Assembly (NCBI GenBank): GCA_002104945.1
Contig: MCFH01000045.1
Span: forward strand, 124,001 to 188,000
DNA from: Piromyces finnis
Taxonomy: Eukaryota > Neocallimastigomycota > Neocallimastigomycetes > Neocallimastigales > Neocallimastigaceae
DNA: 64,000 nt
Direction of reading: 5' to 3'
In this document: positions 32,301-56,658 of the stretch, one piece after another
Layout: each line of letters opens with the position of its first letter
How positions within the stretch are numbered: the first letter of the stretch is position 1
Made by a program: the position numbers and the translations under genes
The notes under the pieces: generated by a model
Told to the model about the DNA's origin: nothing
Seen by the model: only the letters and a program-made list of their open reading frames with translations
The model's database searches: none

Positions 32301-34262
32301 TTAGTCAACTTCTTCAACAGTTGGACCGTTGTTGGCACCAGCGTTTGGAGCAGCACCACCTGGGAAACCACCTGGAGCAGCACCTGGGAAACCGCCTGGA
32401 GCAGCACCAGCACCAGCACCAGCTTGTTGGTACATCTTAGTCATGATTGGGTTGGCAACACCTTCTAATTCCTTTCTGCGGCTTTCATATTCTTCCTTAG
32501 AGGCTTCTTGGTTGTGGTCTAACCATTCAATAGCATCATCAATAGCCTTGTTTAACTTTTCCTTGTCAGCAGCATCAAGAAGACCAGCGATCTTTTCATC
32601 TTGAATGGTGTTACGAAGTTGGTAAGCGTAGGATTCGAGACCGTTCTTGGCGGCAACACGTTCAGCAACCTTAGCATCTTCTTCCTTGAACTTTTCGGCA
32701 TCGTTAACCATACGTTCAATTTCTTCCTTAGATAATCTACCCTTATCGTTAGTAATGGTAATCTTGTTAGACTTACCAGTGGTCTTATCAAGAGCAGAAA
32801 CGTTAAGAATACCGTTGGCATCAATATCGAAGGTAACTTCAATTTGTGGAACACCACGTGGAGCTGGTGGAATACCAGTTAATTCGAATTTACCTAATAA
32901 GTTGTTGTCTCTGGTAAGAGAACGTTCACCTTCGTAAATTTGAATGGTAACACCAGTTTGGTTATCAGCATAAGTAGAGAAGATATCAGACTTCTTGGTT
33001 GGAATAGTAGTGTTACGCTTAATTAAAGTAGTCATGACACCACCAGCGGTTTCAATACCAAGAGAAAGTGGAGAAACATCAAGTAAAAGTAAATCTTGAG
33101 TCTTTTCAGAAGTTTCACCAGAAAGAATAGCAGCTTGAACAGCAGCACCGTAAGCAACAGCTTCATCTGGGTTGATGGACTTGGATGGTTCCTTACCGTT
33201 GAAGTATTGGGAAACTAAACTTTGGACCTTTGGAATACGAGTAGAACCACCAACAAGAACGATTTCGTGGATAGAAGACTTGTCTAACTTAGAATCGTTA
33301 AGAACCTTTTCAACTGGGTCAATAACATTTCTGAATAAGTCAGAGTTAAGTTCTTCGAAACGAGCACGAGTAATAGAAGTGTAGAAATCAATACCTTCGT
33401 AAAGGGAATCAATTTCAATGGAGGTTTGAGTAGAAGAAGAAAGAGTACGCTTGGCACGTTCACAAGCAGTTCTAAGACGACGAAGAGATCTTGGGTTGGT
33501 AGAGATATCCTTCTTGTACTTTCTCTTGAATTCTTGAACGAAGTGGTTAACAAGACGGTTATCGAAATCTTCACCACCTAAGTGAGTATCACCAGCAGTA
33601 GCCTTAACTTCGAAGATACCATCTTCAATAGTAAGAAGGGAAACATCGAATGTACCACCACCAAGATCGAAAATTAAAACGTTCTTTTCACCTTCAGTCT
33701 TCTTGTCAAGACCGTAGGCAATGGCAGCAGCAGTTGGTTCGTTAATGATACGAAGGACATTAAGACCAGCAATAAGACCGGCATCCTTAGTAGCTTGACG
33801 TTGAGAATCGTTGAAGTAAGCTGGGACAGTAATAACAGCGTTAGCAACCTTGTCACCTAAGTAAGCTTCAGCGGTATCCTTCATCTTAGTAAGAACCATA
33901 GAGGAAATTTCTTCAGCAGTAAAGTCCTTAGTTTCACCCTTGAATTCAACTTGAATGTATGGCTTACCAGACTTTTCAATAACCTTGAAAGGCCAGTGCT
34001 TCATATCAGATTGAACTTCAGCATCAGTGAAACGACGACCGATAAGACGCTTAGCATCGAAAACAGTGTTAGTTGGGTTCATAGCAGCTTGGTTCTTAGC
34101 AGCATCACCAATTAAACGTTCAGAATCAGTGAAGGCAACAAAAGATGGAGTGGTACGGTTACCTTGATCGTTTGGAATAATTTCAACACGATCGTTTTGC
34201 CAGACACCAACACAAGAGTAGGTAGTACCTAAATCAATACCAATGGAAGAGACCTTGGACAT
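32301..34262 (-). CDS. HSP70: Cytosolic Hsp70 chaperone (Ssa type)
   Basis: ATP-dependent cytosolic/nuclear chaperone of 653 aa on a single exon. The ATPase domain begins with [14 protein letters not shown] and has the phosphate loop [12 protein letters not shown] and [13 protein letters not shown]. The substrate-binding domain has the [17 protein letters not shown] hallmark, followed by the helical lid, a [10 protein letters not shown]-type linker, and the C-terminal EEVD that binds TPR co-chaperones in cytosolic Hsp70s. There is no signal peptide and no KDEL, so it is not the ER form. It is the most GC-rich and codon-biased gene of the window, fitting high expression. Lack of introns is common for heat-shock genes. 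I looked for clean heat-shock elements in 34263-34760 and found none with correct spacing. Confidence 0.98.
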   Translation of the reverse strand: MSKVSSIGIDLGTTYSCVGVWQNDRVEIIPNDQGNRTTPSFVAFTDSERLIGDAAKNQAAMNPTNTVFDAKRLIGRRFTDAEVQSDMKHWPFKVIEKSGKPYIQVEFKGETKDFTAEEISSMVLTKMKDTAEAYLGDKVANAVITVPAYFNDSQRQATKDAGLIAGLNVLRIINEPTAAAIAYGLDKKTEGEKNVLIFDLGGGTFDVSLLTIEDGIFEVKATAGDTHLGGEDFDNRLVNHFVQEFKRKYKKDISTNPRSLRRLRTACERAKRTLSSSTQTSIEIDSLYEGIDFYTSITRARFEELNSDLFRNVIDPVEKVLNDSKLDKSSIHEIVLVGGSTRIPKVQSLVSQYFNGKEPSKSINPDEAVAYGAAVQAAILSGETSEKTQDLLLLDVSPLSLGIETAGGVMTTLIKRNTTIPTKKSDIFSTYADNQTGVTIQIYEGERSLTRDNNLLGKFELTGIPPAPRGVPQIEVTFDIDANGILNVSALDKTTGKSNKITITNDKGRLSKEEIERMVNDAEKFKEEDAKVAERVAAKNGLESYAYQLRNTIQDEKIAGLLDAADKEKLNKAIDDAIEWLDHNQEASKEEYESRRKELEGVANPIMTKMYQQAGAGAGAAPGGFPGAAPGGFPGGAAPNAGANNGPTVEEVD

Positions 34263-45612
<11,350 letters not shown>

Positions 45613-45839
45613 TTTTTTTAAAAAAATAATATCACTGAGTAAATAAAAGTGTAAAAATTCGAGATTAATTGAAAATTAATGTTGGAGTTTAAAAATACAT
45701 TTCCATTAAATTATAAATGAAGAATTCCTTATGTATATAATTTATCTATAATAACAATTTATTAAAATTTTAATTTTAATTATCTAATTCTTATATTATA
45801 TTATATTATTATATTATATATTTTATATTTAGCTATTTA

Positions 45840-45870
<31 letters not shown>

Positions 45871-48800
45871 CATAAATAAATTACTTTTAAAAGTGTTTAT
45901 ATAAACTTTTAAAAATATTATGAATTTTATTTTTCCAATAATCAAAATTTAAATTTCTTAATATTATTTAAGAATGTATATTGTTTTTTTCTATATGTTT
46001 ATTAGTTTACTTGTTTTTTGAAGTTTACTTTATTTCTTTACTTTTTTTTTTTATAAGAGAGAAAAAGAAGATTATTATATAATTAACAGTTTTAGATAGA
46101 TACTAAAATTTGATAATATAAAAATTATTGCAATATAATCTTATAAAAAAATTTAAAAAATTTGTATATATATATGATATTTAATTTTACTTTATATGGT
46201 ATATGGTGTAATCTTCGAAAAAAAAATTTTTATTTTTTAATACTTTAACTATTTATAAAAGTTTTTCTTTTCTATTTTATATAGTAAAATAAGACAAAAT
46301 AATGTTTATGACATGTTTTTTATTATCTTAATACAATAAAAAAACCTAAACTGTTTTAATAATGAATAATGAAAAAACAAAATTTCAAAATTAAATATAA
46401 TACTCCAAATGTTGTAATCTATAATATTACAAAAGTGGTGTTTATCAATCCAATTTACAAGCTTTAATGACAATATTCGTATAGATTGTTTTAATAAATA
46501 AATGAAAAAAATATTTATGCATAACTACTTATTTAAATAATAGTAATTGATAATATCTTATTACTTATGAATTAAAATGCCTCTTATATTAACTAAAGAC
46601 ATACATAATTATACATAATTATTGAAGAAGTATCATTTTTTCAAATTAAAAATATAATTTGATTATAAAGCTATTAAGTTTTAATCAGTTCTAAATCTGA
46701 TAAATATAATCAAAGTTCATTTAGAATGTAGATGATAATTATGATAATTAATAAATCTTTTCTGGAATAAAATATTATAAATATTGAGAATCCTATATTT
46801 TCCATTATACATATAGTAATTTAGAGCATCAAGTAAAGAAAAATGAATAAAAAGAAAAGTTTTTTTTTATTATTTTAATGGTAATTTAAAAATATGTCTT
46901 ATAAATGATGATATTGATTCTTCTTATTTTATATGATATAATCCAATATATTTTATTATAAATTAAAGAAACAACGGACTTAATTATAATTCAGAAATTT
47001 ATTATTATTATTTTTTTTTTTTAAAAAAAAAAACTTTTTTCATTCTTGATATAATTACTTAATTATTAAGATAAAATACATATTAATACATAAAAAGAGG
47101 ATAAAAGTATCAAATATATTTACTAAAAAAAAAAAAAAGTGTAATAAGAAAAAAATAAAAATTAATATATGAATCTAACTAATAAAATGGTTAAATAAAA
47201 TAACAAAAATTATATAATTATAATTACCATATATATTCAATAGTATATTATATTATATATATGGATTAAAATTTCTTGTTTTTTTTTTCTTTACACTCAT
47301 TGTTTTGATGATATTATAAAAATAGCTCACTTATTTTTATGGTAGAAGTTCTATTATAAACTATTGTTAAAAAATATTACTTCAAGATTTAAAACTTTTT
47401 CTTTATTTTTTTAAATTAATTGAAAATTTTCCATAAAATTTTAGGTTGATGTTGGAGATATTAAATGAAATATTTTTAAAACTTTAGATAATTTGTCTTT
47501 TTTTTTTTTTTTTTACAAAACATTTATAGCTAATATTTTAAAGATAATTCTATCTAAATTTAAAAAAAAAAAAACTCTTTTATTATTTTAATCATAAATA
47601 TTTTCATTTTATGTTTAACTGATGGTTTTAAATAAAGAAATTATTAATTATATTTACATTAAAAAAATTTTGCTTATTATAACTCTATTGTATATGTATT
47701 ATTTAATTTAATATTCTATTCAGATTCTCCATTTCTTTTATAAATAGTTATATAATTTTAATATTAATAACATTCATTATTTTTTATTCTTTAGTATTTT
47801 TACTTTTTTATTTGTAATTATATTATAATTTTCTGATGACTGATTTGACTAAATTATTTCTATATAACTTTCTTTTTTCTATTTTTAACTTTGAATACCT
47901 TATTATTTTTTCATATAATTAATTATTTGATACCATCTTCATATCATAGTTAAATAAATTTAAAAAGTAAGGATTATTTTTATAGAAAAAAAAGATTAAA
48001 AAACAAAGATTATTTTATAGAAAAAAAAAATTAGAAATTCAATAAAATATTTTTATGAATTTTTAATAAATATATTTTAATATCTATTTGTATTTATTTA
48101 TATTAATATTATTAAAGATTATATAAAATAATTAAAACTCAACTTTTTAATTATAATTATATAACTATATATTTCAAAAAAAAATATTTTTATATTTTAA
48201 TTATTATTGAATATTAATAATAGGTAATGATCTTCAGTATGTAAGCATTAGATAAAATATTTATATTTTAATTTTTCTATTCAGTATGTAAGCATTAGAT
48301 AAAATATTTATATTTTAATTTTTCTATTCAGTATGTAAGCATTAGATAAAATATTTATATTTTAATTTTTCTATTCAGTATGTAAGCATTAGATAAAATA
48401 TTTATATTTTAATTTTTCTATTCAGTATGTAAGCATTAGATAAAATATTTATATTTTAATTTTTCTATTCAGTATGTAAGCATTAGATAAAATATTTATA
48501 TTTTAATTTTTCTATTCAGTATGTAAGCATTAGATAAAATATTTATATTTTAATTTTTCTATTGCGATTTTTATTATTGTACCAATGAATATTAAATTTA
48601 TAACCTTAAATCAATTAAGGTTTTTTTTTTTTTAACCTTAATGCATTTCAATAGTTTTCAAAATAACCTTATTTAATAACACATATATTAAATATTAACA
48701 GGTTTTAACCTTGTTGTTGATAATAAATTAAGTTGGAAAAAACATGGTTACACAATTTTTTGGTTTAATAATTTACCAAGTTATTTGTGGTATGACAAGA

Positions 48801-50170
48801 CCATTTAATTTAAAATTGTCAATATTCATATAATATCATTATATAGAAATATATTATTTTTTAACATTTACCAATTTAATTATTATAATAAATTTATAAA
48901 CATATAAAATCAAAATCAAAAACATAATAAATAAACGAATAAATAAACTTTTTTTTTTTATATAAATTTAATAAAATTTCATATAAAATCATAATAATAT
49001 CCTTTTATTTTTAAACTTTTTTTTTTTTTTTTTTTTATAAAATATATATAATTCATTTTTATTAAATAAAGTTTTGTATATATAAAAAGTATTTGTAAAT
49101 AGCAATATACTATTTATAAAAAAAGCCTTTTTTTTTTTAAAAAAATAAAATTCAAAAAGTTATTGATAAAAGTGATAATAAAAGAAAAATATTTTATTTT
49201 TATTTTTAATTAAATAAAAGATTCCCAATATTTTGTTTAATAATGAAGGAACTTATGTGAAAGGCCAATTTGAGTAAAGTAATCAATTAATACAAATAGT
49301 TTTATATAATAAGTAAAAAATATTATATATAAATAAATACATAAATTTATTTCATTGGTCAGTATAACGGATATGATAAATATAATGAATGATTGATAAG
49401 AAAAAAAATCGTGTAATATAATTAAATTAAGAAAATTTATAATATGAAAAAGATCATTAAAAGAAAAAACAAAATATAAATATCAATAAAAATAAATAAA
49501 ACAAAAAGAGAAAAGAAAATATATACATTAATCATATATTATTTAATAATAGAATTTTAATGAGTTTTAAAGACAAAGAATATTTATAAGTAAGATAAAT
49601 CATAAAAAATATTAAAGGCCATGTGCCATGTTAAGAACTACAAATTTTAAAATTTCAGATATCATTAGTTATTATTATTAAATATGTCAGTAATATAAAT
49701 TAATTATTATTTTAATATAATTATCATCATTTTATATAATTAATTATAGTAGTAAAATGAAAATTTAATTAAAAGTCATTTATTTCAATTTTTAAAAATT
49801 TTAATATATAAAAGCAACATATCAATATATATAACTCTAACGTTTAAGTAGTTTAATAAATATCAAAGAATTAAAAGAAATATTTATATTAACAATAAAC
49901 ATTATTTTAAAAAATGTTTTAATTTTGTGTCAAAAAACAATTTTTAATTTTTAATTATATAATAAAATAATAAATAACAACAATTAATAATAATGTTATT
50001 TATAATAATTATAATTTATTACTTTTCTTTGTATAATTTTAATTAAAATTTAAATTATAAAAATTTTTTCAATGTAATTTTAATTTAATTTTCAATTTTT
50101 ATTTTTTTTTCTTTATTTTTTATAAAAACTTATATTTAAAAAACACAAGCTGTATGAAATACTAACAAAA
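45613..50170. other. 4.5-kb divergent intergenic between Mon2 and the transcription factor
   Basis: The longest gene-free stretch of the window. It serves as promoter region for two divergent genes. I see no supported gene. Notable contents are the 47-bp minisatellite at 48235-48563, several AACCTTA words just after it (48602-48720), and a short coding-like block at about 48701-48806. Confidence 0.6.
48235..48563. repeat. Perfect minisatellite, 7 copies of 47 bp
   Basis: Seven consecutive copies start at 48235, 48282, 48329, 48376, 48423, 48470 and 48517. Every copy reads the same; each begins CAGTATGTAAGCATTAG and ends TTTTTCTATT. I saw no mismatch between copies, which suggests a recent expansion or strong homogenisation. 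Confidence 0.97.
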
Positions 50171-51300
50171 ATGAATAATAATAATAATGATCCGGATAAT
50201 GAAGGAAATAATTCATTAGATAGTTTGTAAGTAATTCTAATGATTATTCAATTACTAGTAATATAATATGAATAATATTTTTCTATTATTATAAGAAAAA
50301 AAAAGTATATTAATATTAAATATATTTTATATGTTAATTTTTTTTTTAAAAATAATAATATAAAGATTTCAAGAAGCAAAAAATATATATATTCAACAAG
50401 CACAACCTATTTTATCGTCACAAGGTTTTCAACAATTTCCAACATATCAAACTCCTAATACATCTATACCTCAACAAATTATAGCAGGACCGATTCAAAA
50501 TCAAAATATTTATATATATGATAATGGGGCTCAACCTTCTACATCACAAACATCATTAAGATACCCAACTTTCCCAAATGTTATGAGTGATAATGATAAA
50601 TTAAATCAAAATAATTTCCAACTCAGAAAATTAAAGAAAGCGAGATTAAAGCGTCAAAAGAAAGCAGAATATATTGACTTTTTAGAACAACGTATATCAC
50701 AACTTGAAAGAATAATTAAACAACATAATTTAAAATTTGTAGAACCACCTTCAGAACCTGATAAGAAGGCTGAATCGTCAAATATTGATAATAATACAAC
50801 AGTGTTAACCCCATCATCTGTACAAACACCTAATTTAGAAAATACATTCTCTTCAATAAATGAAGGCAATGACAATGAAAATATTTTGAAAAGAAAAAAT
50901 AATGATGATGGTAAATAAATAAAATGTATATAATAAACAAGATAAAAAGAAAATAATGATTATTGATTAATAATTAATCCAATTATAAATATTTTTAAAT
51001 TAATATAGAACTTGGCATTGAAGATTCATCAAAAAAAACAAAAACTCAAATACCAGAAGAGTCAAAAGAAACATCAACATGTAATCAGAAAACCGATAAT
51101 GAAAATAAAAAGAAAAACAATACATTTTCAATTGAGGATTATCGATTAGATTCCTCAATATTTTTACAAAGTCACTATCTTGATACAGAAATTTCTTTAG
51201 ATATATCAAAAGGTAAATAGTCTATTATTTATTAATATATATAAACTTTATAATCAATAGTATATTTAAATAATATATATATTAATTGTTATATTCTCAA

Positions 51301-51355
<55 letters not shown>

Positions 51356-53235
51356 GTATTACGTATTACTACTATTATATTTGACAAATTTTATATATTT
51401 ATGTTAATATATTTATATCAATTATAAAATGAAGGTTTATTTGAAATGGCGGAGGATTTTTTTAATATTCCAGATGAATTTAGCAGTGATTTTTATGAAC
51501 TTGATAAGCAAAAGATTAATTTTAAAAACGAGTCATTAGAATTAGATGTATTTATAAGATCAAACGATAATAATCAAAACGCTATACCAAATAAAACTAA
51601 TTTACAAATAGACGTAAGTGATCCTTATGGTATATTCAGTAGATCATTTTGCACATTTCATTTTGTTTACAAAACATTTTCAGAAACAGAAAGTTTTAAT
51701 GATTTTGTTGTTGAAATCATTAAAGCACTATTTTTATATTGCTCTTATTTCCCACCGGATGATTTAATCAATTTTACTCTTTTACGAAAGGATTTATATA
51801 CCCACAATTTATTCATGATATATAGTTTATGCTCATATGTAAATATATATTAGTATAATTATATTTTATTTATTAAATGAATAAACTTTTAATAATAATA
51901 AAACTTCATTTAATGTTAATATATTAAAAAAAAATAGGGATTAGCTTTAATTCCTTTTGATATTCCATATAAAGTTGGTAATAATATATCCTTTATAAAT
52001 AGTTGCATAAAAGCTTGTCCAGCAGAAAATCTTGAAGTAGGATATCTACAAAGATAAATGTATTTTATTAAAACATAAATAATTATAACAAAATTAATAA
52101 ATTTAATCAATTTTTTTTTTAGGATTTTTATTTGAAATATATTAAAAATAAGGAAATTACATATAAACATATATTTGCACTGTCAGAGTTATTTTATAGA
52201 GAAGCATTAAAATATCACTTTTTTGACGGACCAATAGAATTACATACAATTGAAGGTTATATTTCCTTAGGGCTATTTAAATGCTGTTTAGGTGAAACGT
52301 TCAAGGCATGTGAATTTTTGGGAATAGCGGTTCGTTATGGTGATGCAATTAATTTAAATTCATTTGTGGATATCGACAATAATGATGTTGAAAATATTAT
52401 AAATAAAAGATTATGGTGGAAATGTTATTCTTATGGTAAATATATATATATATATATAAATATTTTATTTATAATAATACAATTGTTTTTGATAGGTATA
52501 CCATATTAAATCCATATCTTCCTATTTTATTAATTTATATAATAATATATTATTAATGATAAGATGTAATGTCTGTTAGAATATTTGATGTTGAACCATT
52601 ATTCAATAGTACACGATATGATAAATTTCAACGTGATAGGATTGATTATTATAATGATAAATCTAATGATGTAAATAAAACAGACAAAAATTCAACATTT
52701 TTAATTCTTCATCGATTTGTTAGAGTATGGAAAAAAGTAGTTTTATTTACTAATGATATTTTAAATAAACGGTTAAATCGTAATTATTTCTATTCCGTAA
52801 ACTTTGTTAAACCAGGATGTAGTTTATTTGAAAAAATTGTAGAAGACAAGGATATTACTGATAGTGATGATAAATATAGTATTGATACATATAAAGATTC
52901 TCCAGTATTAGATCATGTTCATGAATTATTAAAAATGGAAATCAAAAATTTATGGGATTCTATTCCAGATGCCTTTAAAAAAATAACTATGATTAATTCA
53001 TCATTAAATCCAAATTTTTTAAAATTAATGGCCTCTTATCATATTATTTATTATTCAATTACCATCTGTATTTATCGACCATCAATCGTTCATAAAGATT
53101 TCAAATGGACAAAAGGTTACACTAAACATTCTTATAATAGAACTGTTTGTTTAAAATCTGCTCAACGTACTGCTCGGTTTATTTATTATTATATGAAAAA
53201 TGGAATAATGGATTTAATTCCAAAGTAAGAAAATT

Positions 53236-53273
<38 letters not shown>

Positions 53274-53673
53274 ATTAATAGAATGAAAATATGAAATATT
53301 TATTTGTTTTATTAATAATAATATTATTATTATTTCATATATATAACATTTATAAATTTCAAAACATTAACTTTTTATTATCATTTATCTAATAATATCT
53401 CTTATAATTTTCCTTAGTATTTTAATCTATGCCATATTTGAAGCTGTTGCAGTCATTTTATGTGATTATAAAGCAGAAGAAAATATTTCCAAAAAAATAC
53501 CATTAAAAGTAGATTATAAAGAAAGAAGAGAAAAGATTTTAATTTTGAACATTCTTATTATTTTTTATTATCATAGAGCAAAACATCAATTACTTGCAAA
53601 CTTAATTCTAAAATTTATTCTTGATTACACAAAACAAAATAACATACCAACAATTATAAATGAAATCAAGTAA
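50171..53673 (+). CDS. Fungal transcription factor: bZIP-like basic coiled coil plus fungal_trans (MHR) domain, 8 exons
   Basis: Predicted nuclear regulator; target genes unknown. Exons are 50171-50226, 50366-50910, 51009-51212, 51435-51838, 51938-52036, 52123-52435, 52564-53224 and 53418-53673, giving 845 aa in constant phase. A Gln/Pro/Ser-rich N terminus leads to a basic segment and short coiled coil at about 105-137 (RKLKKARLKRQKK then YIDFLEQRISQLE). Residues about 400-700 fit the fungal-specific regulatory domain (middle homology region): ELFYREALKYHF, a GLFKCCLGE block, FLGIAVRYGDAINL and the hallmark RLWWKCY. The usual Zn2Cys6 cluster is absent; none of the first three exons encodes a suitable Cys pattern. 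The basic segment aligns with bZIP from Arg 115 on, but the invariant bZIP Asn is Lys 107. It could be a degenerate bZIP or a zinc-cluster factor that kept only its linker. Confidence 0.88.
51297..51356 (+). repeat. ATT microsatellite in intron of the transcription factor gene
   Basis: About 20 ATT units lie between exons 3 and 4 of the transcription factor gene. It is non-coding. Confidence 0.9.
53237..53271 (+). repeat. A35 homopolymer in last intron of the transcription factor gene
   Basis: A run of about 35 A begins some ten bases after the exon 7 donor at 53225, inside the last intron. Confidence 0.85.
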
Positions 53674-54451
53674 ACCATTAAATAATTAATGAAAAAAAAA
53701 GTCTTTTATTTTTTTTTAATATTTGATAATTTTTATTAATATCCTTTTTACTATTTTATTTGATTATTATTATTTTTTTTATTATCATTTATCATTATTA
53801 TTTTACTTTTTTGTTATGTTTATATATATATTTAATTTTAGTATATTTAATAATTGTTAATTGAAAAGAGATATAAAAGTTTTTTTTTTTTTTTTTATTA
53901 TAATATCTCATTTCAATGAAATGATATTTTTTTTTTTATTCTTTTTACATTTTCATTTTTGAAAATAAGTAAAAAGAAAAATATAAAAAAGGAAAAAACC
54001 CCTTTCTTTAAATACGTTTTCTTTGAAAATTTTAGAAAACTATAAGGGGAAGTTTTTTTTTTTTTTTTTTTTTTTATAAATATATATGTAGATGTATAAA
54101 ATAAAAAATTTTGAACTTTTAAATAAAGAAAAATTATAAAAGTAACTCATTAATAAAAAGTAGGATTGATTGGAAGAAATAATTTTAAAATATTTTTTAA
54201 ATATATATATATATTTTTTTTTCTTTTTTTAAAAAATTTTATTAAAAATATATTATAATAAATTAAAAAGATAATTGTGACATTTTTTTTTTTTTTTTTT
54301 TACTTGTCTGTTATTAAAAGTATAGAAGGAAAAAGTCAAAAAAAAAAAAAAAAAAAAAAGAAAAAAAAGAAAAGAAAAGAAAATATAGGATACAATAAAT
54401 AATAAAATTTCTGTTATTATTTTCTATTTTAATGAAATTCAATAATTAATA
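53674..54451. other. Intergenic between transcription factor and ERI1-like genes
   Basis: AT-rich, long T and A runs (for example near 54055-54075 and 54340-54360). No gene or RNA seen. Confidence 0.65.
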
Positions 54452-55718
54452 ATGGTAAAAACGACTACAGCACCATTAATAACAACACCAACCCAACTTA
54501 AAAATAAAAATGGTAAAAAGAAAAAGTATTTAAAGAAAAAGGAAAAATTATTAAAGTCCAATGAAATTAATAAAAAACAACAAAAGTTATCAAAGAAGGA
54601 AAAAAGAAGATTAAAGAGAGAACAGGAAGAAAAATGGCAAGCATTAGAATTACAGAAAGAAGAAGAATGTAAAAAGAAAATGAAATTAGTAAAATATTTT
54701 ATTGTAGTGGATTTAGAATGGACTTGTTATAACCCAATAGAAAAGGAACGTTCAGAGGTTGGTGTATAGTCATATAACTACAATTTATATTAATGATAAT
54801 ACAATTTTACAAAAGTAATTTTTATTATTATTTTTTATAATTTTAAAATTAAAAAAGATTTTTTTTTTTAAAAAAAAAAATAAAGTATTTATATGTCAAT
54901 ATAAGAAAAATTAAAATTTAATAAATATATGTTTTTTTATGTAAAGATAATTGAAATTGGTTGTCAAATTGTTAAATATTTGCCAAAGCAACAAAAATTA
55001 ATAGATGTTGCCGACTTTCAACAATATGTAAAACCTGTTATCAACTCAAAGCTAACAAAAATATGCAAAGAACTAACGGGAATACAGCAGGTATTTTTTT
55101 TTTTTTTGAATTTTTTTTTTATATTTATTTCAAATAAAGTTTCAGTTATATACATGTAATATATTTATTTTGATATATTAAAACCTAAAACTTTAAATTA
55201 TTATAGTTTTTTTTTTATTATAAATCTTTTATTCATTAATTTATTTATCTATATTACTATTTATCGTATAGGAAACGGTTGATAAAGCACCAACCTTTAA
55301 AATAGCATGGGAAAAATTTTTAAAATTTTTGGATGAACACAAGATAACGACCGAAAATGCTCGTTTTGTAACTTGGGGAACTCGTGATTTTAATCCTGTA
55401 ATACCGGATGCCTTAGAAAGAGAAGAAATACAACCTCCGAAACCTAATGGTTATCCTGCCTATTTTGATTTACAATATGAGTATAGTCTTTTTACCGGAA
55501 AATATTGTCCCTTCTTTAAACTTTCACGAGCTATAGAAGAATGTAAGCTTGATTTTTCACAGTTTGGTGGTCAACATCATTCTGCTATAGTAGATGCTAA
55601 AAGTGAGGCAGGAATATTTAAAAAGATGGTGAGTGAAGGATGGGATCCTTATGAGTTGGTGAATAATTTTGAAATAAAAAATAATTTGGCTATAAAAGAA
55701 AAAAAAGAAGAAGAATAA
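54452..55718 (+). CDS. ERI1-like 3'-5' exoribonuclease (DEDDh family), 3 exons
   Basis: Predicted Mg-dependent 3'-5' exonuclease; relatives trim small RNAs, histone mRNA ends and 5.8S rRNA. Exons are 54452-54757, 54947-55090 and 55272-55718, giving 298 aa in constant phase. Residues 1-80 form a very Lys-rich, probably nucleic-acid-binding or nuclear-targeting, extension. The nuclease fold shows DEDDh motif I as VVDLEW (Asp 87, Glu 89), motif II Asp 189 in WGTRD, and motif III His 253 with Asp 258 in HHSAIVD. All four acidic ligands and the His are present, so it should be active. The first intron donor, GTTGGT at 54758, is unlike the GTAAxx donors nearby but is the only one keeping frame. There is no SAP domain, unlike animal ERI1. 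Ends in a charged tail. Confidence 0.9.
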
Positions 55719-56658
55719 GAGTACCAACAATAATAAAGAAAGATGATATATTGCGTTGTATCTATCAAAAAAAAAAAAAAAAAAAATAAAAGTACAATTT
55801 AATTTTTTTTTTATATAAATTTAGAAGAAGAAGAAAAAAAGATAATTTAAAAATAAAATTATACTTTTTTTTTTGATATATATATTAGACTGTATTTTTG
55901 AAAGTTATATCCTGTTACTACATTTTTTTTTTATTAACCAAAGATTGAATCATATTCTTTTAATAGAATGATTTTAATAATAAATTAATATCAAATTAAA
56001 AATCACTATCAGAATCAAAAATATATATACATAAATAGTTTATAAAAAAAAAAAATTTTTTTTATTACATTTTTTAAGATAAATCCATCATTTAAATAGA
56101 ATACCCAAGTTAAAAGTTTAAATATATATATATATTTTTTCTTTCTTTACCATTTTTATTTACAATGTTTTATATTTCTTATTCTTTCCAATTATATATG
56201 TATAATATCCTCATTAATAAATATTTAATTGTAAAAAAAAAAAAAAAAAAAAAACATAAAGAAATAAAAATAAAATTTTTTCATAGATTTTATAAAAATC
56301 AAGACACAGAAAAAAAAAAAAAAAAAGCTTAATATTACTACTTTTTTTTTTTTACTATTTTTTTTTTTTTAAAATATTTATATTTGGCTTTTATTTTTAA
56401 AAAATTGTATTAAAAATTTTACTTATTATTATTAATACTTTTTTTTTAGTTTTTTTTTTTTTCTGATTATTTTTAATTTTTTTAAATTAAATATGTTCTT
56501 TTAAATTTTTTTTTCTTTTATTTATTTTTTACAGAACTTTCAAAAAAATCTAATATTCTTTTTACCATATTTAAATTAAATAAAAATATAATTTTTTTAA
56601 TTTTAATTTTTTTTTTTTTTTGTTTAAATATTATATTTCTTTTAAAAGTTTAATCTAT
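55719..56658. other. Tail-to-tail intergenic between ERI1-like and PDI genes
   Basis: Convergent 3' ends with alternating poly-A and poly-T runs. No gene seen. Confidence 0.65.

Noticed and set aside
32329-33384. Several 70-100-codon frames on both strands within the Hsp70 gene
   Set aside because: They are out-of-frame or antisense readings of a codon-biased coding sequence.
48602-48720. Repeated AACCTTA words suggesting a telomere-like array
   Set aside because: The words are few, irregularly spaced, in both orientations, and unlike a tandem telomere repeat.
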